Positions 44,117-57,134 of a stretch of DNA of 64,000 nucleotides are shown here, in pieces. The notes beneath the pieces are model-generated. The model did no database searches and was not told the DNA's origin. It saw only the letters and a program-made list of their open reading frames with translations. The stretch is taken from assembly GCA_009760855.2 (NCBI GenBank), contig WPIO01000042.1:1643001-1707000 (forward strand), in the 5' to 3' direction. The number at the start of each line of letters is the position of its first letter. Within the stretch, counting starts at the first letter, position 1. Origin of the DNA: Cristatella mucedo. Taxonomy: Eukaryota; Bryozoa; Phylactolaemata; Cristatellidae. Both the position numbers and the translations under genes were made by a program.

Positions 44117-44254
44117 TTTCATGACATCGGTCCCGAGGTCGTGGGTTCGATACCTGTAGTGGGCGATCCTATATCGCCACCGCAAGCAGTGGTGATAGCC
44201 GTAAAGGCTCTTCTGTCGCTATGCAAAAAGAGGCCGTTTAAGGAGCTAGGATTT
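44117..44254 (+). mobile_element. SINE-1 lacking the start of its head
   Basis: It starts at TTTCATGACATCGGTCCCGA; the B box GGTCGTGGGTTCGATACC, the paired CCACCGC-AA-GCAGTGG hairpin and the AAAAAGAGGCCGTTTAAGGA end follow. The A-box region found at 42345 is missing and the palindrome takes its place. Confidence 0.8.
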
Positions 44255-44763
44255 ATTTATTTATAAAGTTGACGTGCCATCGTAGCACAAACAGCCCTAG
44301 CTTATTCATGGGACCATTATGCCAGTTGATTGAGACTTAAGCCTACGACTCGAGCTCGTATCGCTAGCTTCCTGTGCACTGTTTCGAGTCCGAATCTCGA
44401 TTTCGGCAAATCGAGGCTCGCACTCGTTTTGCTCTTTTTCTGGGCTATGATAGTGCTGTCGTTCAAATACTAACCTGCCGGAAATCGTCCAAGCTCTTAA
44501 GAAAAAATTTTAAAAAAAATTAAAAATTTTAAAAAGTTACTAAAGCACTAATGGCAGTTTTTACTGATTGCTTGCACTGGAGAGCTTGCGTTTGCTAATT
44601 CTGCTTGTGCTCACTCCTTTCTAAATTTGGTGCAACTACCACTTTCCGGAGGAGCCGAGGGTCAGCGGATGCTGCCACCCAGTCCGTGAAATCAGCTCTC
44701 GCGGAAACTCCAGCTATTTTAAACCTTTCAGTCGCTGTGTCGAATTAATTCGCTAGCGTACGT
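44255..44763. other. Intron 6 unique stretch
   Basis: An A/T homopolymer-rich patch lies at 44500-44540. Nothing else recognised. Confidence 0.3.
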
Positions 44764-44835
44764 AATAATAATAAAACATTTGTTCAGCACCCTAAAATAA
44801 CTACTATATATATTTCTATACACTTAATGTGTATG
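44764..44835 (-). mobile_element. Possible LINE-A tail, very degenerate
   Basis: AATAATAATAAAACATTTGT and CAGCACCCTAAAATAACT resemble the minus-strand LINE-A terminus. Confidence 0.4.
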
Positions 44836-46272
44836 CTTTACTGTGGTTATAATGTTTTATGACCGTCTGAGTCGACGGCCAGTAGCACCGAAGCGCAGAC
44901 CGGCCAGGAAGTTAGTGTGCTGAACCTCCTCGATGGACCGTGCCACCTGGAGTGCATGGACCAGGTCTGTCAGGCTGCAGCTGATTTAAAGCTGAGCTCA
45001 GAATGTCGCCGCTGTGTGCCTGTACTGCTGTACGCCCCGAATGTTTGGTCAGAGGTGCGAGCATGGTGCTTATTAGGGTACTCAGCAATTGCTCGCGTCT
45101 TTGGTTAGCAAAAGGGGTTGAGGCCCGCACGAGTCAGTAAATTAGGAGTAAGTGCAAGATTTTGATTGTCACAACGTTTCTGCTTAACGGTGTGGTAGCA
45201 GTACGATATGGGAAATTTACTCGGAAGACCTGGTTGTCGTGGCAGTTGGGTGGGATAGTGGCCAGACATCCCTGTAGTCGGGCGGGCGGAACTTTCTCGT
45301 GCAAAGCACAGCCTCTTATTTCCTGACCGATTAGGAAATTGCTCATGGAATTCGCTGCCTGCATGCCTTAGGATGTTAAAACAATTGAAAATATATTCAT
45401 TCAACTATACTCCGCTGCTGTTCAATTAGAAATCGCCAATCAGGCTTTTTTCAAGGTGGCTAGCAAAGCACAAACACTGTGTCGTGAGTTGTTATGAATA
45501 AAGCCATACTTGAGGTTTGTGTAGCCTTGCAAATAGCACGAGAGAGTCTAGAGGCAGCGTTCCGACAGGGCCTTGCCCATGCAGGAGGAGGTAGGCTTTG
45601 CCCATGCATGCGATAGACTTTGCCCACGCAAGAGGGAGGCATTTCGTCTGCAGAGAAGGGCATTGCTGGTGCAGAGAGGGGGCGGGGCATCGCTGATGCA
45701 GAGGGTATTGCCGGAATGGCTTTGTGGAGCTGCTTGCCTCCTCTCCTCCCCGTAAGATGTTGAGCAATGCACCCATGCCCGTTGATATCAATGCCGTATT
45801 GTTTTCTTTTGAATCCCCAGTTATTCCTGCCTTATAGCTGAAAAAAGATGCCGAGTGGTGGGTTGTGGTTTTTTATTAGTCTCTACCTTATGTTAGTGGC
45901 ATGTCCAGAGATCGCAGTGGTAGGACTGAAACTTTAAAGTGAAGGACTGAATCCTTGACCTTTCCTTGATCACCCATTGGGAAAAGGCGTGCCTAGCTTT
46001 TCTGGGTTGCCGAAAGATTACGGCTACGTCGGCTGCTGCGGCATTAGACTTTTTTATGGCACTGAACAGACGATTGCCCCCCCCCCCGGCACCACCCACC
46101 GATCGTTTGGTGAGAATAAATGTTCGGAAATGCCACCCGGCTAACCAGAACCCTCCCAGTCCCCCTCCTAGACTGCATCGCTATTCAGCAGCCCGACTGG
46201 TCTGGTGTTGAGTCGAACTCGGTAGAGACCAAACAATACCAAACTGTTTTTATAGTATGGTATTGGTATAGT
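44836..46272. other. Intron 6 unique stretch
   Basis: It has imperfect CTTTGCCCATGCA-type repeats at 45570-45640 and a C-run at 46078-46087. Open frames here lack domains and fitting splice sites. Confidence 0.3.
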
Positions 46273-46302
46273 ATAACAACTCACCATCACATTGGAGCAA
46301 CA

Positions 46303-46340
<38 letters not shown>

Positions 46341-46370
46341 TGTTGCTCCAATGTGATGGTGAGTTGTTAT
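46273..46370. repeat. 98-bp palindrome with (AT)n core
   Basis: The outer 34 bp (46273-46306 and 46337-46370) are exact inverted copies and the core is self-complementary AT. Confidence 0.92.
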
Positions 46371-46466
46371 GCTTCAGCGTGAAAAGTGCAAGCAACCCTT
46401 AGTGGAATGCTGCTGCAACCTTTCTGACTGCTCAGACTGCGCTCGATCCCGTTTATATATATATGC

Positions 46467-46524
<58 letters not shown>

Positions 46525-46635
46525 TGTTGCTCGAGTGTGACGCTTGTGTTGTTATGCTTCAGTGTGAAAAGTGCAGGCAACCCTCAGTGGAATGCTGCTT
46601 CAACCTTTCTGACTCAAGAGTATGGCTGCTCGGAC
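46337..46635 (+). repeat. Tandem duplication of a (TA)n-plus-110-bp unit
   Basis: The sequence after the first TA tract (from 46340; GTTGTTATGCTTCAGCGTGA, GTGGAATGCTGCTGCAACCT) recurs after the second TA tract (46458-46521), with a few differences. A short reversed piece of the same unit forms the left palindrome arm. Confidence 0.85.
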
Positions 46636-47374
46636 CAGGCTCGTGGTTTTGTGCAGCTGTTTCTCTCGTCTGACCGTGCAATTTCAGTGAAAGGCTAGCT
46701 ATGGGCTCGTGGCTGGGCCTACTCGCTGTCGCGTCGACTCCGTGGCCAACGCACTGCCTGCCAGTAAACTCCATGTCGTTTCTGCGAAGTCGCTGGCTTT
46801 GAAGTTCAAACATCTCTCGAGAGGCTGCTCGCGGCGGCATCTTCTGAACCGACTGTCGGTGATGTCATCGGGCTGTCGGAGCCCGCCGACAGCCTGGTTA
46901 CTATTGCCGAAAAGTTAGCATTTCGTCTGGAGCCGTGCTAGAGATGCAAGAAAATTTGGGGCTACCGGTCGGCTTAAACCTAGCCATTCGCCGAGTTCCC
47001 TAAAAGGAGATTTAAAAAAAAGATTGAGCTTTGCCAACATACCGGGCATTCCCGGCAGCCTTTCATTTCCCTAGAGTATCCACGAAGCTAGCTGGTACTT
47101 TTATCGTTCGATAAAGGCTAATGTACTCCCCAGCGGCTGCAGCATCGTTGAGCACGCGATATTTGTAAGCTTTGCAGTCCACAGCGCCATTAGTGGCTCG
47201 CTGTGTAACGTGCAGCTGGATCACTGGATCACAGCAACTGTTGGAGCAAAAGTGTCGCCAGCCAGTCGCAGTCTGTCGATGCCATCGGTTGAGCTGCTAC
47301 TCCGGCATTCGACAGAGTCGTGCATTGTGTCCGTTTCTTGCGTATGCGACATAACCGATGCCATCTGTTTTCAG
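46636..47374. other. End of intron 6, unique
   Basis: Nothing recognised until the CATCTGTTTTCAG acceptor. Confidence 0.3.
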
Positions 47375-47537
47375 TTCGCAGTCTAACCACCGGTTATCGA
47401 TACGTCGGCAGCTTCGAGTGTGCCTCGCTGAGCCGGCTGCTGTGCATGGCTGCTGCCGATGACGGCGAAGCCAACACCGTCACCCTGGCGACCGGAGGCT
47501 ACGAGCTTCGCGTCTGGCAGATCAGGTTGCCTGGAAG
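47375..47537 (+). CDS. WD40 gene exon 7: end of blade 6 and blade 7
   Basis: It encodes residues about 411-464. VRSLTTGYRYVGSF ends blade 6, and ASLSRLLCMAAADDGEANTV with LATGGYELRVWQI forms blade 7, ending in a VWQ in place of WD. With this blade the propeller count reaches seven, the usual number. The acceptor CTGTTTTCAG is excellent. The donor AAG|GTATCT resembles that of exon 2. If the donor is not used the frame runs into an adjacent SINE-like sequence and stops at 47587, giving an alternative protein end. Confidence 0.87.
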
Positions 47538-47579
47538 GTATCTCTCTCTCCAGCGCTTCGCGATTACGTTACCAGCCCC

Positions 47580-47665
47580 TGGATCTTAGCCAAGAGTTAA
47601 GGCGCTTGCCCTTTAAGACACAAGTCGGTGGTTAGAGTCCTCCTGGCTATCTTTTATTGTCCATT
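47580..47665 (+). mobile_element. tRNA-derived SINE head
   Basis: GGATCTTAGCCAAGAGTTAA, GGCGCTTGCC and the B-box-like GTGGTTAGAGTCCTCCTGGC have tRNA spacing. The tail is not recognised. Confidence 0.55.
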
Positions 47666-47872
47666 TGAAAGAGGATGTGCTTACCGAGCTAAGGCTTTGT
47701 AAACTGAGCATATAAACTGAGCATATAATACTGGCTAGGCATATAAACTGATGCAGAGTTGAATCAGCCGAGCTGTGCTTTTCTACTCTCTTTTTCTTAG
47801 CCGACAAGCATGGTTAAGCTTGCCGGTTGATGCACTTCCGGTCGCATGCCCAACTGCATGTTAAGTGCCCCT
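47666..47872. other. Intron 7 unique stretch
   Basis: A short direct repeat GCATATAAACTGA is seen near 47705-47755. Confidence 0.4.
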
Positions 47873-47952
47873 CTCTCCCTCTCCCTTCCTCCCTCCCTTC
47901 CTTCCTCCCTCCCTTCCTTCCTCCCTCCCTTCCTTCCTCCCTCCCTCCCTCT
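47873..47952. repeat. (CCTTCCTT/CCTCCC)n pyrimidine tract
   Basis: A repeat of CCTTCCTTCCTCCCTC-type units, about 80 bp. Confidence 0.95.
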
Positions 47953-48070
47953 CACCAGTTTGGCCCAGTAGGTAGAAGCAACCAAGGTCGCTGGCTCGCG
48001 TCCTGCATTGTATGCAAAGCGCCTGGATAGAGATTACGTTCTCTAAATGTTCTTTGCAGATGAATTCTCT
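47953..48070 (+). mobile_element. SINE-2 with LINE-A-like tail
   Basis: GTTTGGCCCAGTAGGTAGAA head, a shortened B-box region GCTGGCTCGCGTCCTGC, then AAAGCGCCTGGATAGAGATT, ACGTTCTCTAAATG. Confidence 0.65.
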
Positions 48071-48221
48071 TTAGTTCATTTGGTTTAGGTTGTAGCATTT
48101 CTTCAAACTCGCAGGGCACGTGATCCAGCGACTCATTGCAAGTCCTTATGCAGGCGTCTCCCGACGAGCCGGCTGTCTTGTTGTGGTCGTGCCGAGAGGA
48201 ATCTCGAGGCCGACAATCTCT
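48071..48221. other. Intron 7 unique stretch
   Basis: Nothing recognised. Confidence 0.3.
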
Positions 48222-51199
<2,978 letters not shown>

Positions 51200-52510
51200 T
51201 ATTAATATGCGACATAATTCGGACGACGTCATTGACCTGTTTGCTTTGACCGAGACCTGGCTGAAATCGACTAACTGCCTGAGAAAAACCGATGCCACCC
51301 CGGCATGCTTCTCTTTCGTTCATGCCCCAAAATCAATCAAAACGGCTGGAAGAGTTTCAATGGTTGCACGTTCCTCCCTTAATTTCGAACCATCAGCAGC
51401 ATCCTCAAAGCTGTCATTCGAATCGCTTGTTCAGAGTCCCTCCACCAGGAAGTTGACACTGGAGGCAGTAATCTACCACCCCCACGTACTAAGCCTTTGT
51501 TTTATTTCAGGTTTATCTGATCTCATTTTGATTCCGTGTATAAGAAATCGTCCCTTCCTCATTTAAGGTGAATTTAATATTCATTTTGGCCTCAACTGGT
51601 GTCCTTATTCCCGAGTTTCATGCCCTAACTAATTATTTTCTCTTATGGCTCATATACATTACCCCACTCCAAGCGAAGATCATACACTCGATTAAATATT
51701 CTCCTGTGATTGTAGGCCGTCGTCTCCTGTCACTGTCGATTACTGCTTATCTGACCACATACAGATCTCATGCAGTCATTCAGTCTGCAGCTTGTGGCCC
51801 CCCCCCCATTCCCGAATCCAGGATCTCACGGGATTCGCAAAACCTTAAGACCCTTGGCATTGGTACTCTCCCCCACAAGAATATCTTCCTTCCTGCCCAG
51901 TCCGTGCTGCGCAGTCCACTTACTGACCCGTCCTTACGGGTAGAATGTTATAACACGACACTAACCAACGTTCTTGACGAGTTTGCACCTCAGACAATGC
52001 ACATTGTGCCCACTTACCCGGGTGCCCCCTGGTTTACCTCAGACATTAATTAAGCTAGATAGGTCTGCTAAGCTTAAGCTTGAGAAAGCTTACAAAATAC
52101 CACAACTATGACCTGTATCAGCTCCACAGTCAAGTCTGCCTACTTTCAGCTACATAGCATTGCAAAAATTCAGGCTCGTTTGGACAGGGATACCATTTGT
52201 AAATTGGTCCATGCATTTGTGACATCCCATCTCGGCTTTTGTACGCACGTCACAACGTTCCCTGACATGACCAAAGTAAAAAAGAAGTCTAAAACGCACC
52301 TTTATATTACAGCATTTGGTGGGTCTTTGTGATTCGTCCTTCGTGTGCATGTACCTGTTTACTAGTTCATCCCTGCTGATTTGTGTGCCGGCTGCTTGTG
52401 GATGTTACCACCAAACATTTGGTAATGCTTTATATGCAGCATCTGTACAGTGCCTAGAGAGAGATTCAGTTCTCTGAGGGTGCTATACAAATGTATTATT
52501 TTTATTATTA
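51200..52510 (+). mobile_element. LINE-A with endonuclease domain, internally deleted
   Basis: It starts with the APE-type endonuclease: VIDLFALTETWLK (about 51230) is the TETWL motif, VSMVARSSLNFE is the GGG(V/I)-type block, and a decayed GEFNIHFG block lies near 51570. At about 52110 the text jumps to the post-RT part (STVKSAYFQLHSIAKIQARL), skips most of the C-terminus and ends with the LINE-A 3' UTR (AGTGCCTAGAGAGAGATTCA and ATT tail). It is the only copy here that shows the endonuclease. Confidence 0.85.
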
Positions 52511-52595
52511 TTGTTATTATTACAACTAGTTGGCCATTTACTCGCATGCACACACTATTATCTATTACGCCAATATATCTCGCGTAGTGATTCTT

Positions 52596-52715
52596 GTGAT
52601 GATCTAACAGATCGCCTCTCAGATCACTTCTCAGATCTAGCAGATCGCCTCTCAGATCTAGCAGATCGCCTCTCAGGTCTAACAGATCGCCTCTCAGATC
52701 TAGCAGATCGCCTCT
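52596..52715. repeat. 21-bp minisatellite
   Basis: Unit AGATCTAGCAGATCGCCTCT(C), about five to six copies with small changes. Confidence 0.9.
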
Positions 52716-52879
52716 CTAGCTTCTTTCTCTGCAGGATAGATCTGAGGTCTGAGAGTCAATCCATAACGTAACAGCATCTCCACTAGAGTCGTCACCCTCA
52801 GTTGAACCCACACAAGACTCCTCTTTCGTAATTCCTTGCAGTACCCCTATGTCTGCATTCAGGCCTGCCACTAGAGGCC

Positions 52880-53658
52880 TCACCTTGAGGTTAATCTCCC
52901 AATCAAAGATGACTGCTTGCTCTTTAGAACCTATTCCCACTGTCCTACTTCTACGATGCATGGATCTGCTGCTAATCAATGCATAACTGTCACAATAAAG
53001 ATGGCCTTAGCCTTTAGTTGTGTCCCTGTACCTTTCGAAAAGGCTGTTGTTAGGCCACTAATTAAGGAAGCAACATTAGACCGAGGGAACTTGAGCAGCT
53101 TCCTGCCAGCCTGCCATTCAGTCTTCTTTCTACCGTTCCTATCAAAGACACTGGAACAAGTCGTGGCAGAGGAGCTGAGCTCTTATATCGACACTTCAAA
53201 CCTTACTAGTAAGTTACGTGTCTGGTTTTAGAGCTAATCACTCCCCAGAGTCGGCATTGCTTTGGGTGTATTTAGGAATGCAGATTTGTGTAGAGTTTCT
53301 CTGCTCTTTTTGCTCGATCTTTCGGCAGCATCTGATGCAGTTGATCGCCAAGGGTTTTTTCGAGCACCACTCATCTTGCCTGACCATCACTAGCGCTGCA
53401 CTGCAATCATTTAGGTCCCACCTCAGTGGGAGACTCCAGATCATTGATGCCAGTGGGCAACAATCATCCGAGAAGCCTCTAAAGTACGGTGTACCACGGG
53501 GCTCTGTGATTGGTTCGCTTCTTTTCTCAACCGATACTCTCTTTCCGGTATAATAGCCATACACAATCCATAATTTGATTTCTATACTGACGACACACCT
53601 ATACCTGTGCTTTGATCCCTCCCGGCCTCCCAACACATCAAACCTTGTCAACTCACTT
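52880..53658 (+). mobile_element. LINE-A reverse transcriptase fragment
   Basis: VPFEKAVVRPLIKEATLDRG, LPFLSKTLEQVVAEELSSYI, GFRANHSPESALL, SHLSGRLQIIDASGQQSSEK, YGVPRGSVIGSLLFS and a decayed YTDDTPIPVL-like YADD motif near 53585. It breaks off there and a reversed LINE-A tail follows. Confidence 0.88.
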
Positions 53659-53659
53659 T

Positions 53660-53785
53660 AATAGTAATAATAATAATAATAATAATAATGCACGTGATAA
53701 AGCGCCCTCAGAGAACTCAATCTCTCTCTAGGCGCTTTACATTTGCTGCAAAGGAAAATGCAATTGAATGGTGAGTAATATCATG
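53660..53785 (-). mobile_element. LINE-A 3' end, minus strand
   Basis: Long (ATT)n, then AAAGCGCCTAGAGAGAGATT, TTTGCAGCAAATG and AACCATTCAATTGCATTT on the minus strand. Confidence 0.85.
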
Positions 53786-54099
53786 CCTTCTTAAGGCAAT
53801 ACCGCGAACGAAATAGCATTAATGTGGGGAGACCTCGGAGGATGATTAGGGTAATGTAAGAGCTGCTTCGCTGCAATAGGTTCCATATATGTTGAATTCC
53901 TGAAGAGATTGTACAACCAGCTTGAAAGTGGAATGCTAAAAAACTCAATGCGTCGATAAGTTCCAAATAAATGGCTCACTACCGGAAATAAGCGATTCGA
54001 GGCAGAGTCGTGACACACACACATTTATGTATAAATGGCAATCTGAATACAGACATTATGCTCCAAAGTACTTTTTGTTGGGATCTCTGTGATAAACTC
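53786..54099. other. Intron 7 unique stretch
   Basis: Nothing recognised. Confidence 0.3.
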
Positions 54100-54945
54100 T
54101 ACTTTCTGCATGTATGGCTGATGCTTGCACTTTGATAGCAGCAAACTTTCTCAAATTGACAAATTGAATTATAGTAAAACCAACTTGCTAGATATTGGCA
54201 AACTTAGTGTGACTTGGAAATTAGAAAACGTATCCCTAAAATCAAATCTGCCAGTGTAGCTCCTGTAGCATTGGCACCAAATCTAGGTGTCCTTTTTCGA
54301 AGTGACCTTTCACTAGATTACCACATCAGCTCCACAGGCAAGTCTGCCTACTTTTAGCTAGGTAATATTGCAGAAATTCGGACCTGCTTAAACAGAGATG
54401 CTACATCTAAATTGGTCCGTGCATTTGTGACATCCTGTCTCTACTGCTTGCTTGTCTGTCGGCCTATGTAATCAGATGCTTTAGGTCGGTGCGAACCCTG
54501 CAGTCAGATTTAGCTGTAGTGAATGTCATTGAATTACCTCAATTAAAACCTCTTCTCGACCACCTGCACAGGCTTTTAGTCAAGCAGTGTATCAACTTGA
54601 GGTTTCTTCACTCATTGCCCGCCCTTCCAACCCAAATCGTTTAGTCATGCCTCAGACCAACCTCAAATCTCTTGGAGACTGTGCCTTTAGTTTGTAACTT
54701 CCAAAGCCCAGATTGCCTCAAAGCCTCGCTCTCGACTGACGAGACGACATGTAAAAAGAAGATTAAATGCACCTGCTTCTCACAGCATTTGCTGGGTCCT
54801 CGTGAATTCCCCATTTGTGTGCTGCATGCATGCAGACACAGTGCGACAGTTATCGGCAACTGCATTGATATGCCTCCTTTGCAGCACATGTAAGGTACCT
54901 AGAAAGATATTTGGGTCTCTGAGGGTTCAGTACAGATTTATTATT
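54100..54945 (+). mobile_element. LINE-A C-terminal fragment and 3' end
   Basis: It starts at an AANFLKLT-like stretch, continues with the AxVAPVALAPNLGVLFRSDL-like region, a broken HRLLVKQCINLRFLHSLP and the terminal AAGGTACCTAGAAAGATATT block. The GCATG-rich part of the 3' UTR is shortened, as in the copy at 59935. Confidence 0.8.
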
Positions 54946-55140
54946 CTTATTATGAGGCTTGTACTGGCAATGTTTAGCTTTTGTGTGTAACAGTTGCTAC
55001 TTGAGTTACTATAATGACCTTCCAGATGCATTGTGACAAACTGTGCATGTGTACACATGCTGCCTACCGTAGGCACACACGGCATGCTCGGCACCCTGAC
55101 AAAAGTGTGTAATACTAGCAATCCCGATAAATGTATGCAC
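54946..55140 (+). repeat. Flank shared with 60036-60165
   Basis: GGCTTGTACTGGCAATGTTT, AGCTTTTGTGTGTAACAG and CTTCCAGATGCATTGTGAC recur after the LINE-A tail at 60036 in the same order with differences. Confidence 0.7.
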
Positions 55141-55288
55141 GCCTAAAACTATTAATAGTTTTTTAAGTATATAGTTTAATTAATATAACCGTCTTTTTGT
55201 CTTACAAATCAACTGCTAGTATGCCAAAAAAAGAAACAAATGTTGCAAATGTACAGCTGGTGGGAAAATGATAATAGCATGTCCATTC

Positions 55289-55319
55289 CAGAGTCGTGCA
55301 CTACTAGTGCACGACTCTG
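55289..55319. repeat. Perfect 15-bp-arm palindrome
   Basis: Arms CAGAGTCGTGCACTA and TAGTGCACGACTCTG around one central base. Confidence 0.9.
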
Positions 55320-55867
55320 AATCCGAAAAATACCATATCGGATCTTGAGAAAGCCAGTCCGAATGCCTGTTCAACCATCTTTCCTTGAACAGAGCTACTT
55401 TTATACTAGTTTGATCGTGGACAGAAGCTTTGGTGCACGGTTCACGTTTTAAATCGTGCAGCAGAATACCGTTGCCACGAAATCTACGAATGCACGTCAA
55501 AACAACATATTTTACGCGTGTAAGTCCCCCTCCTTTTCCCCCAAATTTGGAATCATGTAATGGAGAGAAGGCATGCATACATGGGAGGCTACTTGTTTGC
55601 TGTATTATTGAGCTAAACAACGTACCTGCTTTGAATGCATTTCCGATATTTGAATGCGTTTTGAACGCATTTGTGGCATTTCAAATGCAATGGACGTAAC
55701 GGGAGTTGACACAGTCTATGAAGAGAGTGACGACGGCAATGATGGCAATAATGGAGTTTCCTTCAAATTTTAAACCTGTGATAGGAACGAGGAATGTGGA
55801 GAAGGTATCATCACCATTCATGATGCAGAGGATAGTGATTGTGACATGAGTGATTATTATGGGTCTC

Positions 55868-55936
55868 TCTATTAAAGAGCCTAGAAAGAGATTCAGTTCT
55901 CTGATGGCGGTTTATCAAGTGTATTATTATTATTAG
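55868..55936 (+). mobile_element. LINE-A extreme 3' end
   Basis: AAAGAGCCTAGAAAGAGATT, CAGTTCTCTGATGGCGGTTT and an ATT tail. Confidence 0.75.
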
Positions 55937-56234
55937 AGTTCATATTTTTCAGTTCATTTAGTTATTATATCAAAATATTTTTTTAATTGGTTCAAAAATG
56001 TGGGGAGGGCTTATGCATCGGGGGGGGGGGGCTTATTATACACGGTAAAATACGGTAATTTTAGCTCTGAGCTTTGTTCCTGTAGTGGATGTTTCCACTG
56101 CTTTTGACGAATAGGCCGATGACTGCCCTCCTCTAATGGCATCATTGATTTAACTATTAGGAAGACTTATGCATTAGCACATAGCTACGAGGTCAACGTT
56201 CAAATCAAGATTTAACTTGCAACTGTGGAATTAT

Positions 56235-57130
56235 TGGGTCCCACGAAACTGCACTACAGCTGCCATTTCCGCACTAAATGTCAGAACAAGCAGTTGTATA
56301 CCAAATTATAAAGAATGGTGTTCGCCCTCCAAATTTCGTGCAATTGCTTGAGCATTCTCGTGCTATTTCCTCAAATAATCATGGTCAGCCAGCCTATTTA
56401 CACATTCCAATGTGATACAGCTGTCATTTCCACAAAGACTTCGCGAAACTGCTGTTTTGATTATAAATTATATAGAGCAGTATGCAAAGCTTACCCACCA
56501 AATATTATGGGATTTCCTTGGCCGTTCTCAGGTATGGTTTCTGATGGCCTGGCCCAAATGGCAGTGCTAAGTAGTCAGACTGCGATACGGCTGCCATTCC
56601 CAAAATGCGTGTTTCACAGCTGTGGTTTTGATATTAATTTGCAGAAAACATGTATTACGGGTTTACCCATGAAATTTCGTAGCAAAGCACGTCGGCTTTC
56701 TGATGCTATAGTGCCCGATGGCTTGGGCCGGCCAGACTCCCTACATATTTCAACTGCGATACAGCTGCAATTTCCAAAATAAGCGTCGACCAACTGCGGT
56801 CTTGATTTCACGTTATACCTAACAGCGTTCTGGGTTAACCCGAAAAATTTCGTCCCAATTGCCAATTTGCGTTTTCTTGTTGTGGCCTCAAATGGCACGG
56901 AATAGCCAGCCTTTCTAAATAGTCAGACTGCGATACGGCTGCCATTTCCACAATAGCTGTCGTAAAAATGGGTTTGGACTCTGCTTAAATATGTTTCGGG
57001 TTTACTCGTGTAATTTCACGACATTGTACGGGCTCGTGCTAATGCTGTGGCATCCGATGGTTCTGATGGTCTGAGGCAATCGCAATACTGGGTTACAGCA
57101 GTCGCATAATATTCGGTGGTTAAATCCAAA
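56235..57130 (+). repeat. Forward half of an inverted tandem array, about five 165-175-bp units
   Basis: The anchor GCGATACGGCTGCCATTTCC (with variants) starts near 56249, 56412, 56583, 56758 and 56931. Each unit then has a CTGCGGTTTTGAT-like block, GGGTTTACCCA with AAATTTCG, and a GATGGCCTGGGCC-like block near its end. Units differ strongly, so the array is old. No coding is supported. Confidence 0.85.
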
Positions 57131-57134
57131 CACT

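Larger units (their letters stand above)
55141..56060. mobile_element. Possible pogo/Tigger-like transposon remnant
   Basis: The right end has GCTTATTATACACGGTAAAA then TACGGTAA, which from memory resembles pogo-like termini. About 130 bp inside, 55692-55876 can be read in parts as an acidic C-terminus (VYEESDDGNDGNNG-like, DCDMSDYYGSLY), a feature of jerky/pogo transposases. No DDE core is visible, and a LINE-A tail at 55868-55936 is inserted. The left end is not defined. Confidence 0.35.

Noticed and set aside
44880-45110. Short cysteine-containing + frame in a GC-rich island
   Set aside because: No acceptor/donor pair in a phase that would keep the exon 6 to exon 7 junction. The direct junction already gives a perfect WD40 text.
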